From Lomentospora prolificans (lineage: Eukaryota > Ascomycota > Sordariomycetes > Microascales > Microascaceae), in NCBI GenBank assembly GCA_029532625.1, contig JARFXM010000003.1, forward strand, positions 62,001 to 126,000: DNA of 64,000 nucleotides. The letters run 5' to 3'. This document shows, piece by piece, positions 11,136-22,278 of the stretch. Below the pieces are notes generated by a model. That model was not told where the DNA came from. It was given only the letters and a program-made list of their open reading frames with translations, and ran no database searches. Each line of letters begins with the position of its first letter. Positions within the stretch are counted from its first letter, which is position 1. The position numbers were made by a program, and so were the translations under genes.

Positions 11136-11777
11136 TTACTCGCAAGTCTCCCAGTCCTTATTCCAATCCTCATTGTCGACCGCGAGCACGATCTGATCCA
11201 AGATGAAAAATGATCCCTCCGGTGCGCCCTCTGCAAAGCTTACTGAGAGCTTGAGAATATACTGCCCAATAACATCGCCGTCCCTGTTATTGGCCCAGGT
11301 CGCCTGAGATAGCACTGTTGTTGGGGCTATAGATTCTGTGTCCTCGCTTGGGGTATTGAGCGTTACAGTATAGTCCGTGCCATGTCCATTCGACAACGCC
11401 TGGTCGATAGCGACATATGCGGTGGCCGACTGAGAAAGGAGATGCGTGAATGAGAGAGTGACGAGGCCCGACGTGCACCCGGACGGGTAGTAAAGCTCAA
11501 GCGTTAGGGTGCAATCCCCTCGGTCCGGTGCGTAGACTGTCGCTGCATCCATCGCGAATACCGCGTTGTCCGAGCTAGGTATATCCGGGTCGAACTGCTT
11601 TTGGACGTAACTGATACTCTCCGCGCTAGGACACATGCTTCCTTCAGCGGTGAAGTTACCGAACCTAATTCGCTCCAAAGCAAATGGCGGAAGAATCCGC
11701 TGTGCTAAGACGGCCCTTGAGGCCAGGGCGAGAAAGGAAAACACATATGTTTTTGAGAGCATTTTGCCCGACGGCAT
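11136..11777 (-). CDS. Secreted protein, possibly DUF4360-like
   Basis: A single open frame of 213 aa from the Met at 11777, or 208 aa from the Met at 11762 (MLSKTYVF). The second Met gives the better signal peptide (MLSKTYVFSFLALASRAVLA, cleaved before Q). The mature part begins ALERIRFGNFTAEGSMCPS and has Cys in MCPS, GDCTL, SGCTS and the final WETCE. A central region of alternating hydrophobic residues suggests a beta-sandwich. Signal peptide, spaced Cys and beta-rich body recall fungal DUF4360 secreted proteins, but I am not certain. The frame is open farther upstream to 11984, but that part lacks a signal peptide and is ignored. The 3' end has a possible donor (GA|GTAAGT) overlapping the stop, so a further C-terminal exon cannot be excluded. 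Confidence 0.6.
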   Translation of the reverse strand: MPSGKMLSKTYVFSFLALASRAVLAQRILPPFALERIRFGNFTAEGSMCPSAESISYVQKQFDPDIPSSDNAVFAMDAATVYAPDRGDCTLTLELYYPSGCTSGLVTLSFTHLLSQSATAYVAIDQALSNGHGTDYTVTLNTPSEDTESIAPTTVLSQATWANNRDGDVIGQYILKLSVSFAEGAPEGSFFILDQIVLAVDNEDWNKDWETCE

Positions 11778-12550
11778 TGTAGAGCCTGAAGATAAATCAG
11801 TTACAGCAACCGATATTGGTGACCTGGCAATGTTAAGGATAGATTTGTGAGGAACGTGTCGAAAGCCAGCTGCACGATGCTTATAATAAAACGAAAGAGG
11901 CCCGCCGCTCAGGCATGAGGAAACACGCCCTTCGGAGTAAATCAATTCCCAAGTCCGAAAAGGATTCAGGCTAGATACACCCAATAACTATATTTGTCTG
12001 GCAATTTCTAGCGCCGCACTAAAACTTCGACCAGGGGTTACACAAAAGCGGCACAGGTGCGGGAGCCGGAACGACCAGCTAGTTCGGTGAAGGTCCATTG
12101 ACAGTTCTTCTATGCACAGTTGTAGTGTTGACTTGTCCCTACCTGGCACACACTGATACCGAGAAAACCATCAGAGTCCGTAGGGTTAGTCGTGCACTGC
12201 TCTACCGCGGAGTGCTTTTATGGGTTCGAGACCCTATGGTAGAAGCATCAATGGAACTTATATTTCTGATGTAATAGCGAGACCAAAAGCGTGCAGTCGA
12301 AGCGTTAGGTGGGAATGCTGTGCTGGGAAGACGGCATGATCCGAAAATATAAATATGCCTACAGGCTTGGCGCCTTTACTTGCCAAATTAAGGAGGATCG
12401 ACCGGTTATGGTAGAATATCCATCCTTTTTATCTATTATTCGCCATTCCGAAGAGCACTTTTTTTTGGGAAAAATAATAATCGAGAAACCTTGTGACCGC
12501 ATATTTCTGCCTCTCTATGTCTAGCAGCGTGTGACCGCCCAGAAATATAC
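11778..12550. other. Intergenic region, no gene seen
   Basis: Upstream DNA of the secreted gene and 3' flank of the beta-glucosidase. A GGGTTCGAGACCC motif at about 12223-12235 looks like a tRNA T-arm, but no cloverleaf could be completed. Confidence 0.6.
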
Positions 12551-14014
12551 TCAATCGTTGCGTCCGTCAGGTGCTTTGAGGTGTTCGAAAAAAGCTTTGA
12601 GAAAGTGCGCAGACCGTTTAGTGTAACGCGTCTTTTCGGGACTATCGAAGTCAATCCAAGTAACTCCGAATCTTGCAGTGTAACCGAGGGCCCATTCCCA
12701 GTTGTCTAGGAACGACCATGCAAAGTATGATTTCACGACTACGCCCTCCTGGCATGCCTTTGCCACTTCCGTAATATAAGAGCGGTAATAGTTGATGCGA
12801 AAAGGATCTTCCAAGATATCCGTCGCCGATGCAGGACGGAATTCATGCTCCCCTTGAGCTGTTGTTCCGTTCTCGGTTATATAGATGGGTACATGGTAGC
12901 GATTCCATATCCAGCGCAGTAGTTTTGCCCAACCCCAGGGCGAAGCTCGCAGCCAAGCCGTGTCACTCTCGGACCCTCGCTCTACGCCTTCTTTGTTATG
13001 GTCCATTTTGAAAATGTTGCCTCTGAAGTCTCCTGGTTTGGGCTCCTCGTTTCGACTTTTGATGAAGTAGCACGTATATGAGTTCATTCCGTAGAACTCG
13101 GAGCTTCCTTGGACCAACCGTCGCTCTTCGGGCGTGAAGTATGGTAGGACATCTCCAAGCTGTGCTCTCATGGAAGCAGGATAGTCCCCGGAACCGTACA
13201 GCGGGTCAGCAAACCACGCGATTTCAAACTCAATCGCTCGCTGCGCGGCTTCGACGTCTTTGGGATCATCCACGTCCCACGGCTCAGACCAGTTCCCGTC
13301 CAGTGTCATCATGATATGCCCATTCTGTGAGGGTTGAAAGTCGCGCCTGTAAACTTGGACAGCGTGTCCGTGTGATACTAACTGGGTGTGTGCGACAATA
13401 AAGGGTTCGCTTGGACCTGAGTGCCCGGGTGCGTGTCTTCCCTCGCCGTAGCCCGCGCGCGCGACGACTCCCGGCTCATTATATGTGATCCACCATTTCA
13501 CTCGGTCTCCGAAGCGCTCGAAACACAGGCGCGCGTAGCGCACAAAGTCGGCGGTGTATTTCTCTTTGTCAAGCATCCCTCCATATCGGCGGTAAAGACT
13601 CTCCGGTAGGTCCCAGTGAAAGAGTGTGACGAATGGAGTGATATTATTCTCCAGAAGTGAGTCGATGACTTGGTTGTAGTAGGTAATTCCAGCTTCGTTG
13701 ATGGGGTCGTCCCTACCACCAAGTGGGATAATTCTCGACCAGGACAAGGAAAACCTATACGCAGTCACACCGTATTGTTTTAGTCGAGCAACGTCGTCTT
13801 TAAACAAAGTGTATGAGAGGCATGTGTCATCGGCGCTGCTGCCGTCTTTGATCCGGCCTTCGGTATGGCCGAATGTGTCCCAAATGGAGTCACCTCTGCC
13901 GTCGCCATCCCAGGCTCCTTCAATCTGGGTCGCAGAAGTCGCATACCCCCAATGAAAATCCGATGGGAGAACACCCTTTGTGGATTGATCAAAGTCGAAA
14001 TTGAGTGAGGACAT
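12551..14014 (-). CDS. GH1 beta-glucosidase
   Basis: Glycoside hydrolase family 1 enzyme of 487 aa in a single exon. It hydrolyses beta-glucosides and cello-oligosaccharides by a retaining mechanism. The N-terminal family signature is FHWGYATSATQIEGAWDGDG. The acid/base Glu180 lies in WWITYNEPG and the nucleophile Glu381 in YITENGT. Other conserved elements are RFSLSWSRI, HWDLPESL and the C-terminal SYFAWSFLDNWEWALGY that forms the glucose-binding pocket. There is no signal peptide, so the protein is probably intracellular. That fits a role in cleaving imported cellobiose or glucosides, as in other fungal GH1 enzymes. Length is typical of the family (about 470-490). It neighbours a pectate lyase and lies a few kb from a hexose transporter, a plausible plant-polysaccharide setting. 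Confidence 0.95.
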   Translation of the reverse strand: MSSLNFDFDQSTKGVLPSDFHWGYATSATQIEGAWDGDGRGDSIWDTFGHTEGRIKDGSSADDTCLSYTLFKDDVARLKQYGVTAYRFSLSWSRIIPLGGRDDPINEAGITYYNQVIDSLLENNITPFVTLFHWDLPESLYRRYGGMLDKEKYTADFVRYARLCFERFGDRVKWWITYNEPGVVARAGYGEGRHAPGHSGPSEPFIVAHTQLVSHGHAVQVYRRDFQPSQNGHIMMTLDGNWSEPWDVDDPKDVEAAQRAIEFEIAWFADPLYGSGDYPASMRAQLGDVLPYFTPEERRLVQGSSEFYGMNSYTCYFIKSRNEEPKPGDFRGNIFKMDHNKEGVERGSESDTAWLRASPWGWAKLLRWIWNRYHVPIYITENGTTAQGEHEFRPASATDILEDPFRINYYRSYITEVAKACQEGVVVKSYFAWSFLDNWEWALGYTARFGVTWIDFDSPEKTRYTKRSAHFLKAFFEHLKAPDGRND

Positions 14015-14636
14015 TTCAGCGTCTTGCGAGGTTATTTAGCTTTTTGAATGTGCTGGAGGCGGGGAATGCTGGCGAGGAGAAATCCAGCACCGGCCGCAGA
14101 CGATTCTGCGGGTGGGGGATTAACGAATTCCGTGGGAATATTAACACGTTGGTCCCTGTGATTGGAGAGTAATCGAATGTAAGTACATGCAATAATATCC
14201 GCCACTTATATCTAGGTCTACTCGATTAAACGCCAAAAACAATTGTTTTTCAAGACTTGCCGTTAATATGCCTCATTTCCTTGTCTCAGGTTACCTGGGA
14301 TTGGAAGGTGTCAGTTATTCTGCTCTGGACCGGGCTCATGTGTGACATGCGCGGCGTCGTCTGCAGTCAGAACAAAAGTCGGTAATTACACATAATAACT
14401 ATTAGCGTGGAAATTAAAGGGTGAGCCGGCCTTTGGATTACTGTTGGGTAAATGTTGAATTGAAGAGAAGATAAATACGCCCTCATAAGAGGTGCTTATA
14501 AATATGTACATTTCCAAGGACGAAAGCTCACCGACCGCGTCGACCATCGCCCCGCCGCAATGGAAGTTGCGAAATTTACGAATGTATTGGTGCCCTCTTA
14601 CTGGCCATAGACATTGAAAGCCCAAGTGCAAGGACC
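14015..14636. other. Intergenic region, no gene seen
   Basis: Promoter of the beta-glucosidase and 3' flank of the pectate lyase, both on the minus strand. No conserved coding segment. Confidence 0.6.
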
Positions 14637-15701
14637 TTAGAAGCTAAGAAGCTGACCAGCCTCGCTGGGGATCTTGCTCTTGACATTGCCCTTGCCGTAG
14701 AGGCTGAAGCTATAAGGGATCTTGCTGGAGCTGAAGTCGCCCTTGGGAGCGGTGTTCTCGCTGCCGCCGTAGGAAACATCGCTGACGGTGACGTAGCCAA
14801 CCTCGGAAGAATCTTCGGAAATGATGGCCTTCTTGGAGTTCTCCCAGACGGAGGACTCGACACGGACCTGGGCGCCCATACGGGAATTGATACCGGAGGC
14901 CTGGATTCCGGAGAAGTAGTTGTTATACATGTGGACGGTACCGAATCGGACGAGGGCGTTGCGGGAGTTCGTGTTCTTCCAGTAGCAGTTGGCGTATGTG
15001 ACGTGGAGCTTGCCCTTGTCACTAGTCTGGGAGTCGCTATGACCGACGAGAGAAGTCTTATACTATTTAGACGGTTATTAATTAGTGTTGACCCGAAATC
15101 ATTATGAGACCAGTGAACGGACAAGACATACGTGGTCGTGGAGGTAGGTGTTGGAGACGGTGATGTAGTCAGAACCCTTGTTGATGTCAAGGAGGCCGTC
15201 ATAGTAGTCCTTGCCGTTGCTCATGTCGGAAGAAAGGTCGCAGTGATCGACCCAGACGTTAGTGGAGGCCTCGATGCCGATAGCATCGCCGTTGCTGGCC
15301 TTGACCTTGGCGATCTTCAGATTACGAACGATGACATTCTTCTGGCCCTTGATGTAGAGGCCAACGCCAGTGATCTTGGAGCCAGAAGCGCCAACGATGG
15401 TCTTATCGGAGGCAACGCGGACCTTGGTGCTACCGGAGATGCTGCCCTTGACAACAATGTTGAGCTTACCGCTGGACTCGGCTGCCTTGGTGAACTGGGC
15501 GAGGGTGGAAACGGTGGTGGTGGATCCGCCCTTGCCGCCGGTGGTGCCGCCGTTGGTGCTGGCGTAACCAATGCTGCAGGACTCGGTGATGGAGGAAGCA
15601 CGCTTCCCGAGGACACCGGTGGCACCCTGTTCAACGGTAGGAGTGGGGACAGCAGCCGCCAAGCCCAAGAGGGCAAAATTGAAGATGCTGGAGAACCTCA
15701 T
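14637..15701 (-). CDS. Secreted pectate lyase (PL1 family)
   Basis: Extracellular enzyme that cleaves de-esterified polygalacturonate by Ca2+-dependent beta-elimination. Exons are 15701-15132 and 15062-14637, joined in phase 0 by a 69-nt GT-AG intron, giving 331 aa. A signal peptide (MRFSSIFNFALLGLAAAVPT) is followed by a short propeptide that ends in a likely Kex2 site (GKR). The parallel beta-helix hallmarks are all present: the Ca2+-binding WVDHCDLSSDM...KDYYDGLLDI, the HDHYKTSLVGHSD stretch spanning the splice junction, and the catalytic RNALVRFGTVHMYNNYF containing the conserved Arg. A 211-aa open frame antisense to exon 1 is only a shadow of its codon bias. The neighbouring GH1 gene and hexose transporter fit growth on plant cell walls. 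Confidence 0.95.
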
Positions 15702-18516
15702 GGTGACGAGATGGTGGACTGTTCGGGAAGTTGCAAAGATAAGAATGTTCTTAGAGACACGTACTAATGAGAATGTTGTCCGTCACAGAAACCAGTCTGT
15801 CAGGGCAGGAGAAATGAATGTGGGAAATGTGAAGAAAAAAACGAATGACACAATGTAGAAAGAGTGAATGGTCCAACAAGGATGCTGGGAGGGAATTTCG
15901 AAAAAAGACGCTGGTAGGCGGGAAGAGTGCCCTCTTATACTATCGTGAAGAACCAGGACGAGAGATGCATCTCCTACGCGGCACTCCGGAAATGAGGACC
16001 CGGCATCGAGGGGTGCAAGGTCTCCAATACGATGTCGCAAGCCCCATCGTGAAAGCCCCGCTGTCCCTATCGTCGGCATGGATGCCAAGGTGTTTGCTCG
16101 TTTGGTGGGACGGTTGATTGCGCTGACGACGCCATTGCACGTTGCAACACCTGCTTGCCCCCTTGCATCCTTGTTGGTGGGACCCGAACGGTAGGCGTGG
16201 AACAGCCCTTTGCCCTTGAGTAGCCCGTGACAGCGCTGAGAATAAGTCGGCCATGTTCCTCACGCTACCGACCACGTGGAAATGCAATTCATTGGAGGAA
16301 GAACTACTAGTTTCACTACCTACTTCGTAAACGTTCAGTGCTACCCAGCAGCCAGGCAAAGCCAATTAGCCCAGAATGGGATAGCTACAGAGTTCCAACC
16401 CAGATCCACTTGTCAGCACCCAGGGCGATAATATTGTCGATTCTTTCGAGAATTGCAGCTCTTGTATTTTCCACAAGGCTTTTCTTTTGGCAAATGGATA
16501 ATTTCCAATGTTTAGGCATTGGCTTTAAACCTCCTCAAAGGACTATCGCTTGGGAGGAAACTGGCTATTGACGACGAAAATTGCTGCTAAAGAATAGTTC
16601 GTTGGGTCGACTACCTTGAAATTATCGGCTGTAGCCTTCCCCCCGCGGAAAGAGCCGCACTGTAGCGTCGAATCGCGAGGTAACGGCTGAGGTATTGCAA
16701 TCACATCTTCTAGCTCCGGTCTCACCATTTTACCGGAAAAGGAGAATCTTGCGTGTGACAGAATCGGACGAACCAACAGGCTGTCCGTCCCCTTCCCCAC
16801 TGACCAACCCTTTCATCTGTCTTTGAACGCTAGATCGGATGCCAAGACCGCACTAAATCACGACAGGGTCCGGGCTCATGGCCCTTTTTAGCGTGGACGC
16901 CGACGTTCTCTCTGGCCTGGCGTAATTCACTAGGCGGGACACCGGAGCCTCACAAGGAGAAGAGACCAGGCCGGAGTCTCGGGGCTTTTACTGCATGCGC
17001 GCCGGAAACAGCACATGGGTGGGGTGGCCTGGCCATTGATAACCGCGCCTGTCGGACAATTCCCTATCCCATCTCGGGCAGGAATCACAGGTTTGATATA
17101 CGAGGTTTGAATAAGTAGAATACTTCGGGCCATTGGGGCCCTGTTCTATACTAGAGAAGTCAATTTAAACTGTAGTACGATCAAGATCGGGAAAAAAAAA
17201 GCCGAGTTCTTGAAAGATAAACGATAGCGCCAATTCACCACGGTACCGTCGCTGGCAATGCACCCCCTTCCATTATCATGAGGGCCAGTATTTGTTGATG
17301 AAATCTATTTCTTCCTCAATGTAAAGCTCGACTAAAGTATGATTCGTATCAAGACCATGTTCCCCGCGCCGAATAGTATAAAAATCCTGGTGTCCGGGTG
17401 CTTTACTCGAATCTGTGCTACGGTGATGTCGGTAGCCCGGGACGTATCTGTTTTGCGTGGAGTCAGCGCCGCCTCGGGATCCTGACTGCTAGCAACCCAA
17501 CTTACAATGATAGCCTCCGTTCCTTGCAAAATCCCGAGACGTGGTAGCTTCCTAGCCACGTCCAACGAGTATTCAAGTGTAAGCCAGTCGTCGCTCACCA
17601 GCTCAGGGCGTCTCTCGGAGGTGCTTCAACGACTTCGGGCTTGTGTCGGGAGACGGGCAACTGCAAGCCAACATAACCGTCCAGCGCATTGCTTTCCAGA
17701 TTCGTTTCGGCTCACAAAGCCAGCTGCACTATGTACCACACAGGATACTGTAATAGATGTTAGCTACGGGAATGAGTCGACTGGAGATGATTTAGATTCG
17801 CAGGAGTCCATATCGCGCGACTTTGAACAACCATGTGTCAGATGAGATCCGGCGTGATTACGAGGCGCTTATCGATTCGCAGTCGCTCGGCCACGCCTGG
17901 TTTTGAACACAGGATTTTGAAATGTTAGATGACTGGATGGATTCTTAGTCTAATATAAGCTCAATCTAGCTATCCCTAGTTCGAAGAATAATACCTGGTT
18001 AAATAGCATATTCAGGCTTGCCATGCAAATCATAATACCGTCCAGTTGGGAATCCAATAAAGCTACAGAAGAACCCAAGCTGTAATATTGATCATGACCA
18101 TGAGTACCCGGCATTTGGTCTGTCCTGGTGTTTTCCAAAGGCCCCGCGTTTCCTCAAGGCTGGCGGCGCACAGTCAGGGGCAATTTTGCTAGTGCGTCCC
18201 TGGCGAAAACGCATTCAATATTATCCCAAATAGGCAATGCTGAAAAGCCTCACAACGCTGGCAGGAGGGGAGAGGCTGGCGGTATCCCCTCGTCTCTCCG
18301 ACGTTTTATTCCAGGCTCGTTGGTGTACAAAATTTTCTTTTTCTTCATTCATCAACTCCATCATTCCAAGTCCACCTTGAGTCCGACTCACCGAATCCCC
18401 GACCGGTCTGTTCACCCCGAGTTTTGGCGCCAAGGTGGAAGATTAGGAGTGGACACGGGGGAAATGCACAGCATTTTAATTGAGCGCGATTGCTCATCGA
18501 TAATACCCAACGCGTG
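15702..18516. other. 2.8-kb interval with no supported gene
   Basis: The first few hundred bases are the pectate lyase promoter, with a TATAAG-type element at 15934-15939 on the minus strand. Short frames at 16543-16800 (minus), 17332-17598 (minus) and 17507-17845 (plus) lack motifs and cannot be joined. I see no gene. Confidence 0.55.
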
Positions 18517-18939
18517 ATGGATCGTCTTCGCTCGAGCAACGCCACGCGCGGTGTCTTCGCCGGGGCCGTCGCCTCCATTATCGTCCTGATCATCAACATC
18601 GTGTCCCTCGTCATAGCCACCAGACGGGGCGCAGGATTTCCTGCAAACCCAGGCCGCCGTGTACTCTTTGAGGGTTCCTGCACAACCTCAAGCCGGCTCA
18701 GTACGTTCCTCCACCTGCTGATCAACATTTTCGGCTCCGTCTTGCTAGCGTCGAGCAATTATGCAATGCAGTACCTATCCGCACCGACGAGGGAGGAGGT
18801 TAATGCAGCGCACCAGAAGCGGCAGTCCCTCGATATTGGGGTGCACAGCATATCCAATTTAAGGCGAATTAGCTGGAAACGAGCGGTATGTTGGGCCTGT
18901 TTACTCGCTTCGTCACTGCCACTGCATCTACTGTAAGTG

Positions 18940-18970
<31 letters not shown>

Positions 18971-20806
18971 TCCTAAAGAGCATCTAAACCTTGATCAACA
19001 TTATTATTACACGACATTCATAAGCACTTTTATAAGCCAAAAAAAAAAAAAGAAAAAAAAAGAAAACAAAAGAAAAAAAAAAAAAAAAAGCCCATTGCGC
19101 TAGGAATTCGCTAACGAGTAAAAAAAGGTATAACTCTGTTATATTCTCATCAATCGTCGTCCATCAATATTATGCCTTCTCTGTGACAGAAGCCTTTACA
19201 ACCAACTCCTCTCTTGAGCTAGACGCTTGGCCCGAACCCAACATTGCTTTCGACAAACTCCAGGACTCGTTCTTCGCTGGGTCTGTAGATAACCTTACCA
19301 ACGCAGATTGCATCGCCGCGTATGCAAAAGCCTTTCAACTTTCCCGCGCATCTGTCGCCCTCATCTCCGACCCGGACCCCGCCAGGCCTGACGTGCAAGT
19401 TTTCGACTTGCCGGCGGCGCCGAGGACTGACATCGATTGGGCAGGATGCGCGCTTAATGCCTACGACTGGATCTGCACTAAACACCCTGGTTTCGAGATT
19501 CAGGAGAACGTTTGTTCTGCGCCATGTCGAACGGTGGTCCCTGAAATCTTGGAGGACCCGGCTTCGTGGAGTCCCTTCGGTCACCGCGTTAACTACTGTC
19601 TGAGCCAGCCGGCGAGGGAACAATGTCGGCTCAACCTCAACATCCCCCTAGCATCCGCCGTCATCGCCACTAATGCCATTAAGACTACAATTCTGCTTCT
19701 GGTTGTATTTGTATTCTCAAGCTCTCCTCTCCTCACGGTCGGTGATGCAATACAGTCATTTCTAGCAGCGCCCGACAGGTCCGTCGCCGGGCTCTGTCTT
19801 TTATCATTCAAGGATATTAGCTTGATCAGGAAAAGCATACCAACTTCCCAACCCATGGTGTGGAAGAACTCCAAGAAGCGGCTCTACCGAGCTGCCAGTC
19901 GGAGTCGGTGGATATTGACGCTAGCCCTGTAGGTTGAAGACTCTTGGCTTTCCCTAAATTCGGTTTTCAAAGTGGCCATGGCGTGCGGGCAACTAACTCC
20001 ATTCAAGCTATATTTTGTCTAGTAGTATAAGCATCATCTTCCTCATAGTCGGACTCAAGGCTCTTGCAGGACCAAAAGATATGGCCAGCCTCTGGGACTT
20101 GGGAATCGGTGCGGCCACAGAGCTCACCATCATCCGGAGTCTGCAGGTCCCAACCACGGGGTCGAGTGGTCTTGCATCCAATGTCGTCATCGCCAACATA
20201 CCACAGCTCGGGTTGTCGATGGTTTACTTCTCCTTCAACGGAATTCTCACCGCCATGCTAGCCGGCAAGGAATGGAGCAGGTTCGGTTCCGCGCGAAGGC
20301 ACCTACGCGTCTCGGCGAAGCCCAAGGGAGCACAAAAGTCTAGGTACATGCTCCAACTACCGTACCGCTACGGGCTCCCGCTACTAGTCTTCTCCGCCCT
20401 CCTGCACTGGTTAGTGTCACAAAGCATATTCATCCTGGCCGTTGAGACTTCAGCGGAGTCGAGAGGTGAAGCCGCCATCCCGGAGGGAGAATTTGACATT
20501 CTGAGCTGTGGATATTCACCCATTGCCATCATATTGGTCTTACTCATTTCTGCTTGCTTTGTCCTTGGTATAATATTGGTTGGTATGACAAAATTTGCTT
20601 CGGGCATGCCAGTAGTTGGAAGCCGTAGCATTGGCATGGCCGCAGCTTGTCAGGTGCAGCATAGTTTCTCAAATCTATGTAGGGGGTTACAATGGGGTGT
20701 GCTTGCGTCGAGTTCATCATGGGAGACCGAGCAAGAGATTGTGGGTACATGCGGATTTTCCGCTGGTCCGGTCGAAGCTCCGATAAAAGGCCGGTTCTAC
20801 GCTTAG
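18517..20806 (+). CDS. Fungal multi-pass membrane protein, DUF6536 type
   Basis: Predicted 666-aa polytopic membrane protein of unknown function. Exons are 18517-18932, 19128-19928 and 20023-20806, with phase-2 joins. The N-terminal domain has a transmembrane helix (GAVASIIVLIINIVSLVIA), a conserved GSCTTSSRLSTFLHLLINIF segment, then SNYAMQYLSAPTREEVNAAH and SSLPLHLLYNS. These are features I associate with the fungal DUF6536 family. A Cys-containing extracellular-type loop follows (CALNAYDWIC, ENVCSAPCR, NYCLSQPAREQC), then at least five further helices to the C-terminus. The ATG at 18517 gives the family-like start; the frame upstream to 18490 uses no ATG. Intron 1 (195 nt) is packed with long poly-A runs (18940-18967 and 19039-19089). 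These may vary in length or be mis-assembled without affecting the protein. Confidence 0.75.
18940..19089. repeat. Poly-A tracts inside intron 1 of the DUF6536-type gene
   Basis: A28 at 18940-18967, and an A-rich run broken by single G or C at about 19039-19089. Both lie within the 18933-19127 intron. Confidence 0.9.
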
Positions 20807-21049
20807 GATGGGAAAAGCCTAGAATATAATTGCTGAGGCCATCTTAGCAACGTAACACAACCTTCAATATTAAGCCTGAGGCTTGAAACCGGTAGCCCTC
20901 CCACTGTCTTTGCCAGAATTTAAGCTTAAAAGTTGATGAGATTGATCTATTCAGTTCTAATATACTTTCTGGTGTTCTTGCGCGGCGACAGTAGACCAGG
21001 CGCCATCATGAATGCTGCAAAGTTCTTCCTCGACCACGGATATTATGCC

Positions 21050-21523
21050 CTAAGAATCTAAGAGAGGCGGCACCTTCTCCACGAGATAATTGACAATGGC
21101 GTCCGGGCCGTCCCTGACTTGCAGGCCAGTAGGGATCGCATGAGTCTTAATGTCTGGGACGATGGATCGCGCCAAAGATTGAATCTTTTCCGCTTCCTCT
21201 GGTGTCCACATGGACGCACAGAACTTGGGCAGTGTTAGGATAATAAGATATCAAAATGTCTAGAACCCGGGACCACCTACAAGAACGTTGGGCTTGTGCT
21301 GCGTAACCTTGGGGACTACTTCGTCGATGCCTATACCTTGATGTCAGTGACATTTCCTCTCAGGTTTTTATTCTGTAAAAGCAAGCTTACTTTCGCAGTT
21401 GTCGACATGTTCGATGTCGTAGTCGTCCTTCAGCGCTTCGATGAGCCGGCCGATGAGGCGCTTCGCTCGCTCGGGTGCGGTATTAACAGTGACAAGCCTA
21501 AAGGGACCCTTTCTTTGCGCCAT
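21050..21523 (-). CDS. Compact three-exon gene for a 118-aa protein of unknown function
   Basis: Exons are 21523-21391, 21330-21281 and 21223-21050, separated by introns of 60 and 57 nt with GT-AG ends and consistent phases. The start is ATGGCG in a good context. The protein begins MAQRKGPFRLVTVNTAPERA, continues RLIGRLIEALKDDYDIEHVDNC and then VTQHKPNVLFCASMWTPEEA. It ends VRDGPDAIVNYLVEKVPPLLDS. The alternation of beta-like (FRLVTVNT, NVLFCAS, DIKTHAIPT) and helical stretches suggests a small alpha/beta Rossmann- or flavodoxin-like fold, which is inference. There is no signal peptide or transmembrane helix. The exons are short, so the gene is easily missed by open-frame scans. I do not recognise the family. 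The frame is clean across both introns, which supports a real gene. Confidence 0.65.
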
Positions 21524-22278
21524 GGTGAGGATATCGTCGTCAAGCGTGGATGCTGCAGGCGACAGTGATAGTGATTAGCAGTCGAATATCCTTTCGATGG
21601 GATTGTAACAGATCGAAACCGCAAGTGAAGCGAGGGAAAACCCGCATGACACAGTAGACTATTTAAGAGCGGCGGATTTTCCGAAACCGCACCCCTCTTC
21701 TTTCCTTGTGGCGCGTGGCAATGCCGGTAGATAGCTCGATGGAGCTAGTTTACTAGTCACCATTTTTACGTACATGATCTCTTCGGAAATACGGGGGTGC
21801 CTTGCTTTCCCCCGAATCATTCGTTGCGAGCTTTCGTGAGTGGGGCGCCGAAGCTAGAAGCGGGGGGCGGCGACACTATCCTCGGTAACAACTGGGAGTC
21901 TTTGACCATCCATGAATGTGGTTATTTTACTGAGGTACACCAGTGGCAATTCAGGACTAAGTGACCCACCGAGAATATCATCCCGATATCAAAGAAATAA
22001 ACAGAACTATCCTCCTCGAATCTCGAACGGTAGATCCAAATAGTCTTCTTGCTTTCTCATCACAGCTTCCTTTCGCTTGTCTCCAGATCCTGTGTCTCTA
22101 CATCCTCGCGCGACAGATCCGTGATCCAGGGGCGGTTGTGTGGCTCCGTCTTTTGTTATTCCATCGGAAAGATTCTGTGGCTGTCAGTCTACCCATCGGG
22201 GAGACAACATGTCATTTACTCAAAGATATGGGGATTCCTAGCCCTTCAGACTGCCGTTGGATACTGCTGAAGGAACCG
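21524..22278. other. Intergenic region, no gene seen
   Basis: Upstream DNA of the 118-aa gene and 3' flank of the HET relic. No coding signal recognised. Confidence 0.55.

Noticed and set aside
12180..12245. tRNA-like T-arm (GGGTTCGAGACCC)
   Set aside because: No acceptor stem, D-arm or anticodon arm could be completed on either strand.
15132..15767. 211-codon plus-strand open frame
   Set aside because: Antisense to pectate lyase exon 1; its Val/Gly/Ala-rich product reflects the codon bias of the real gene.
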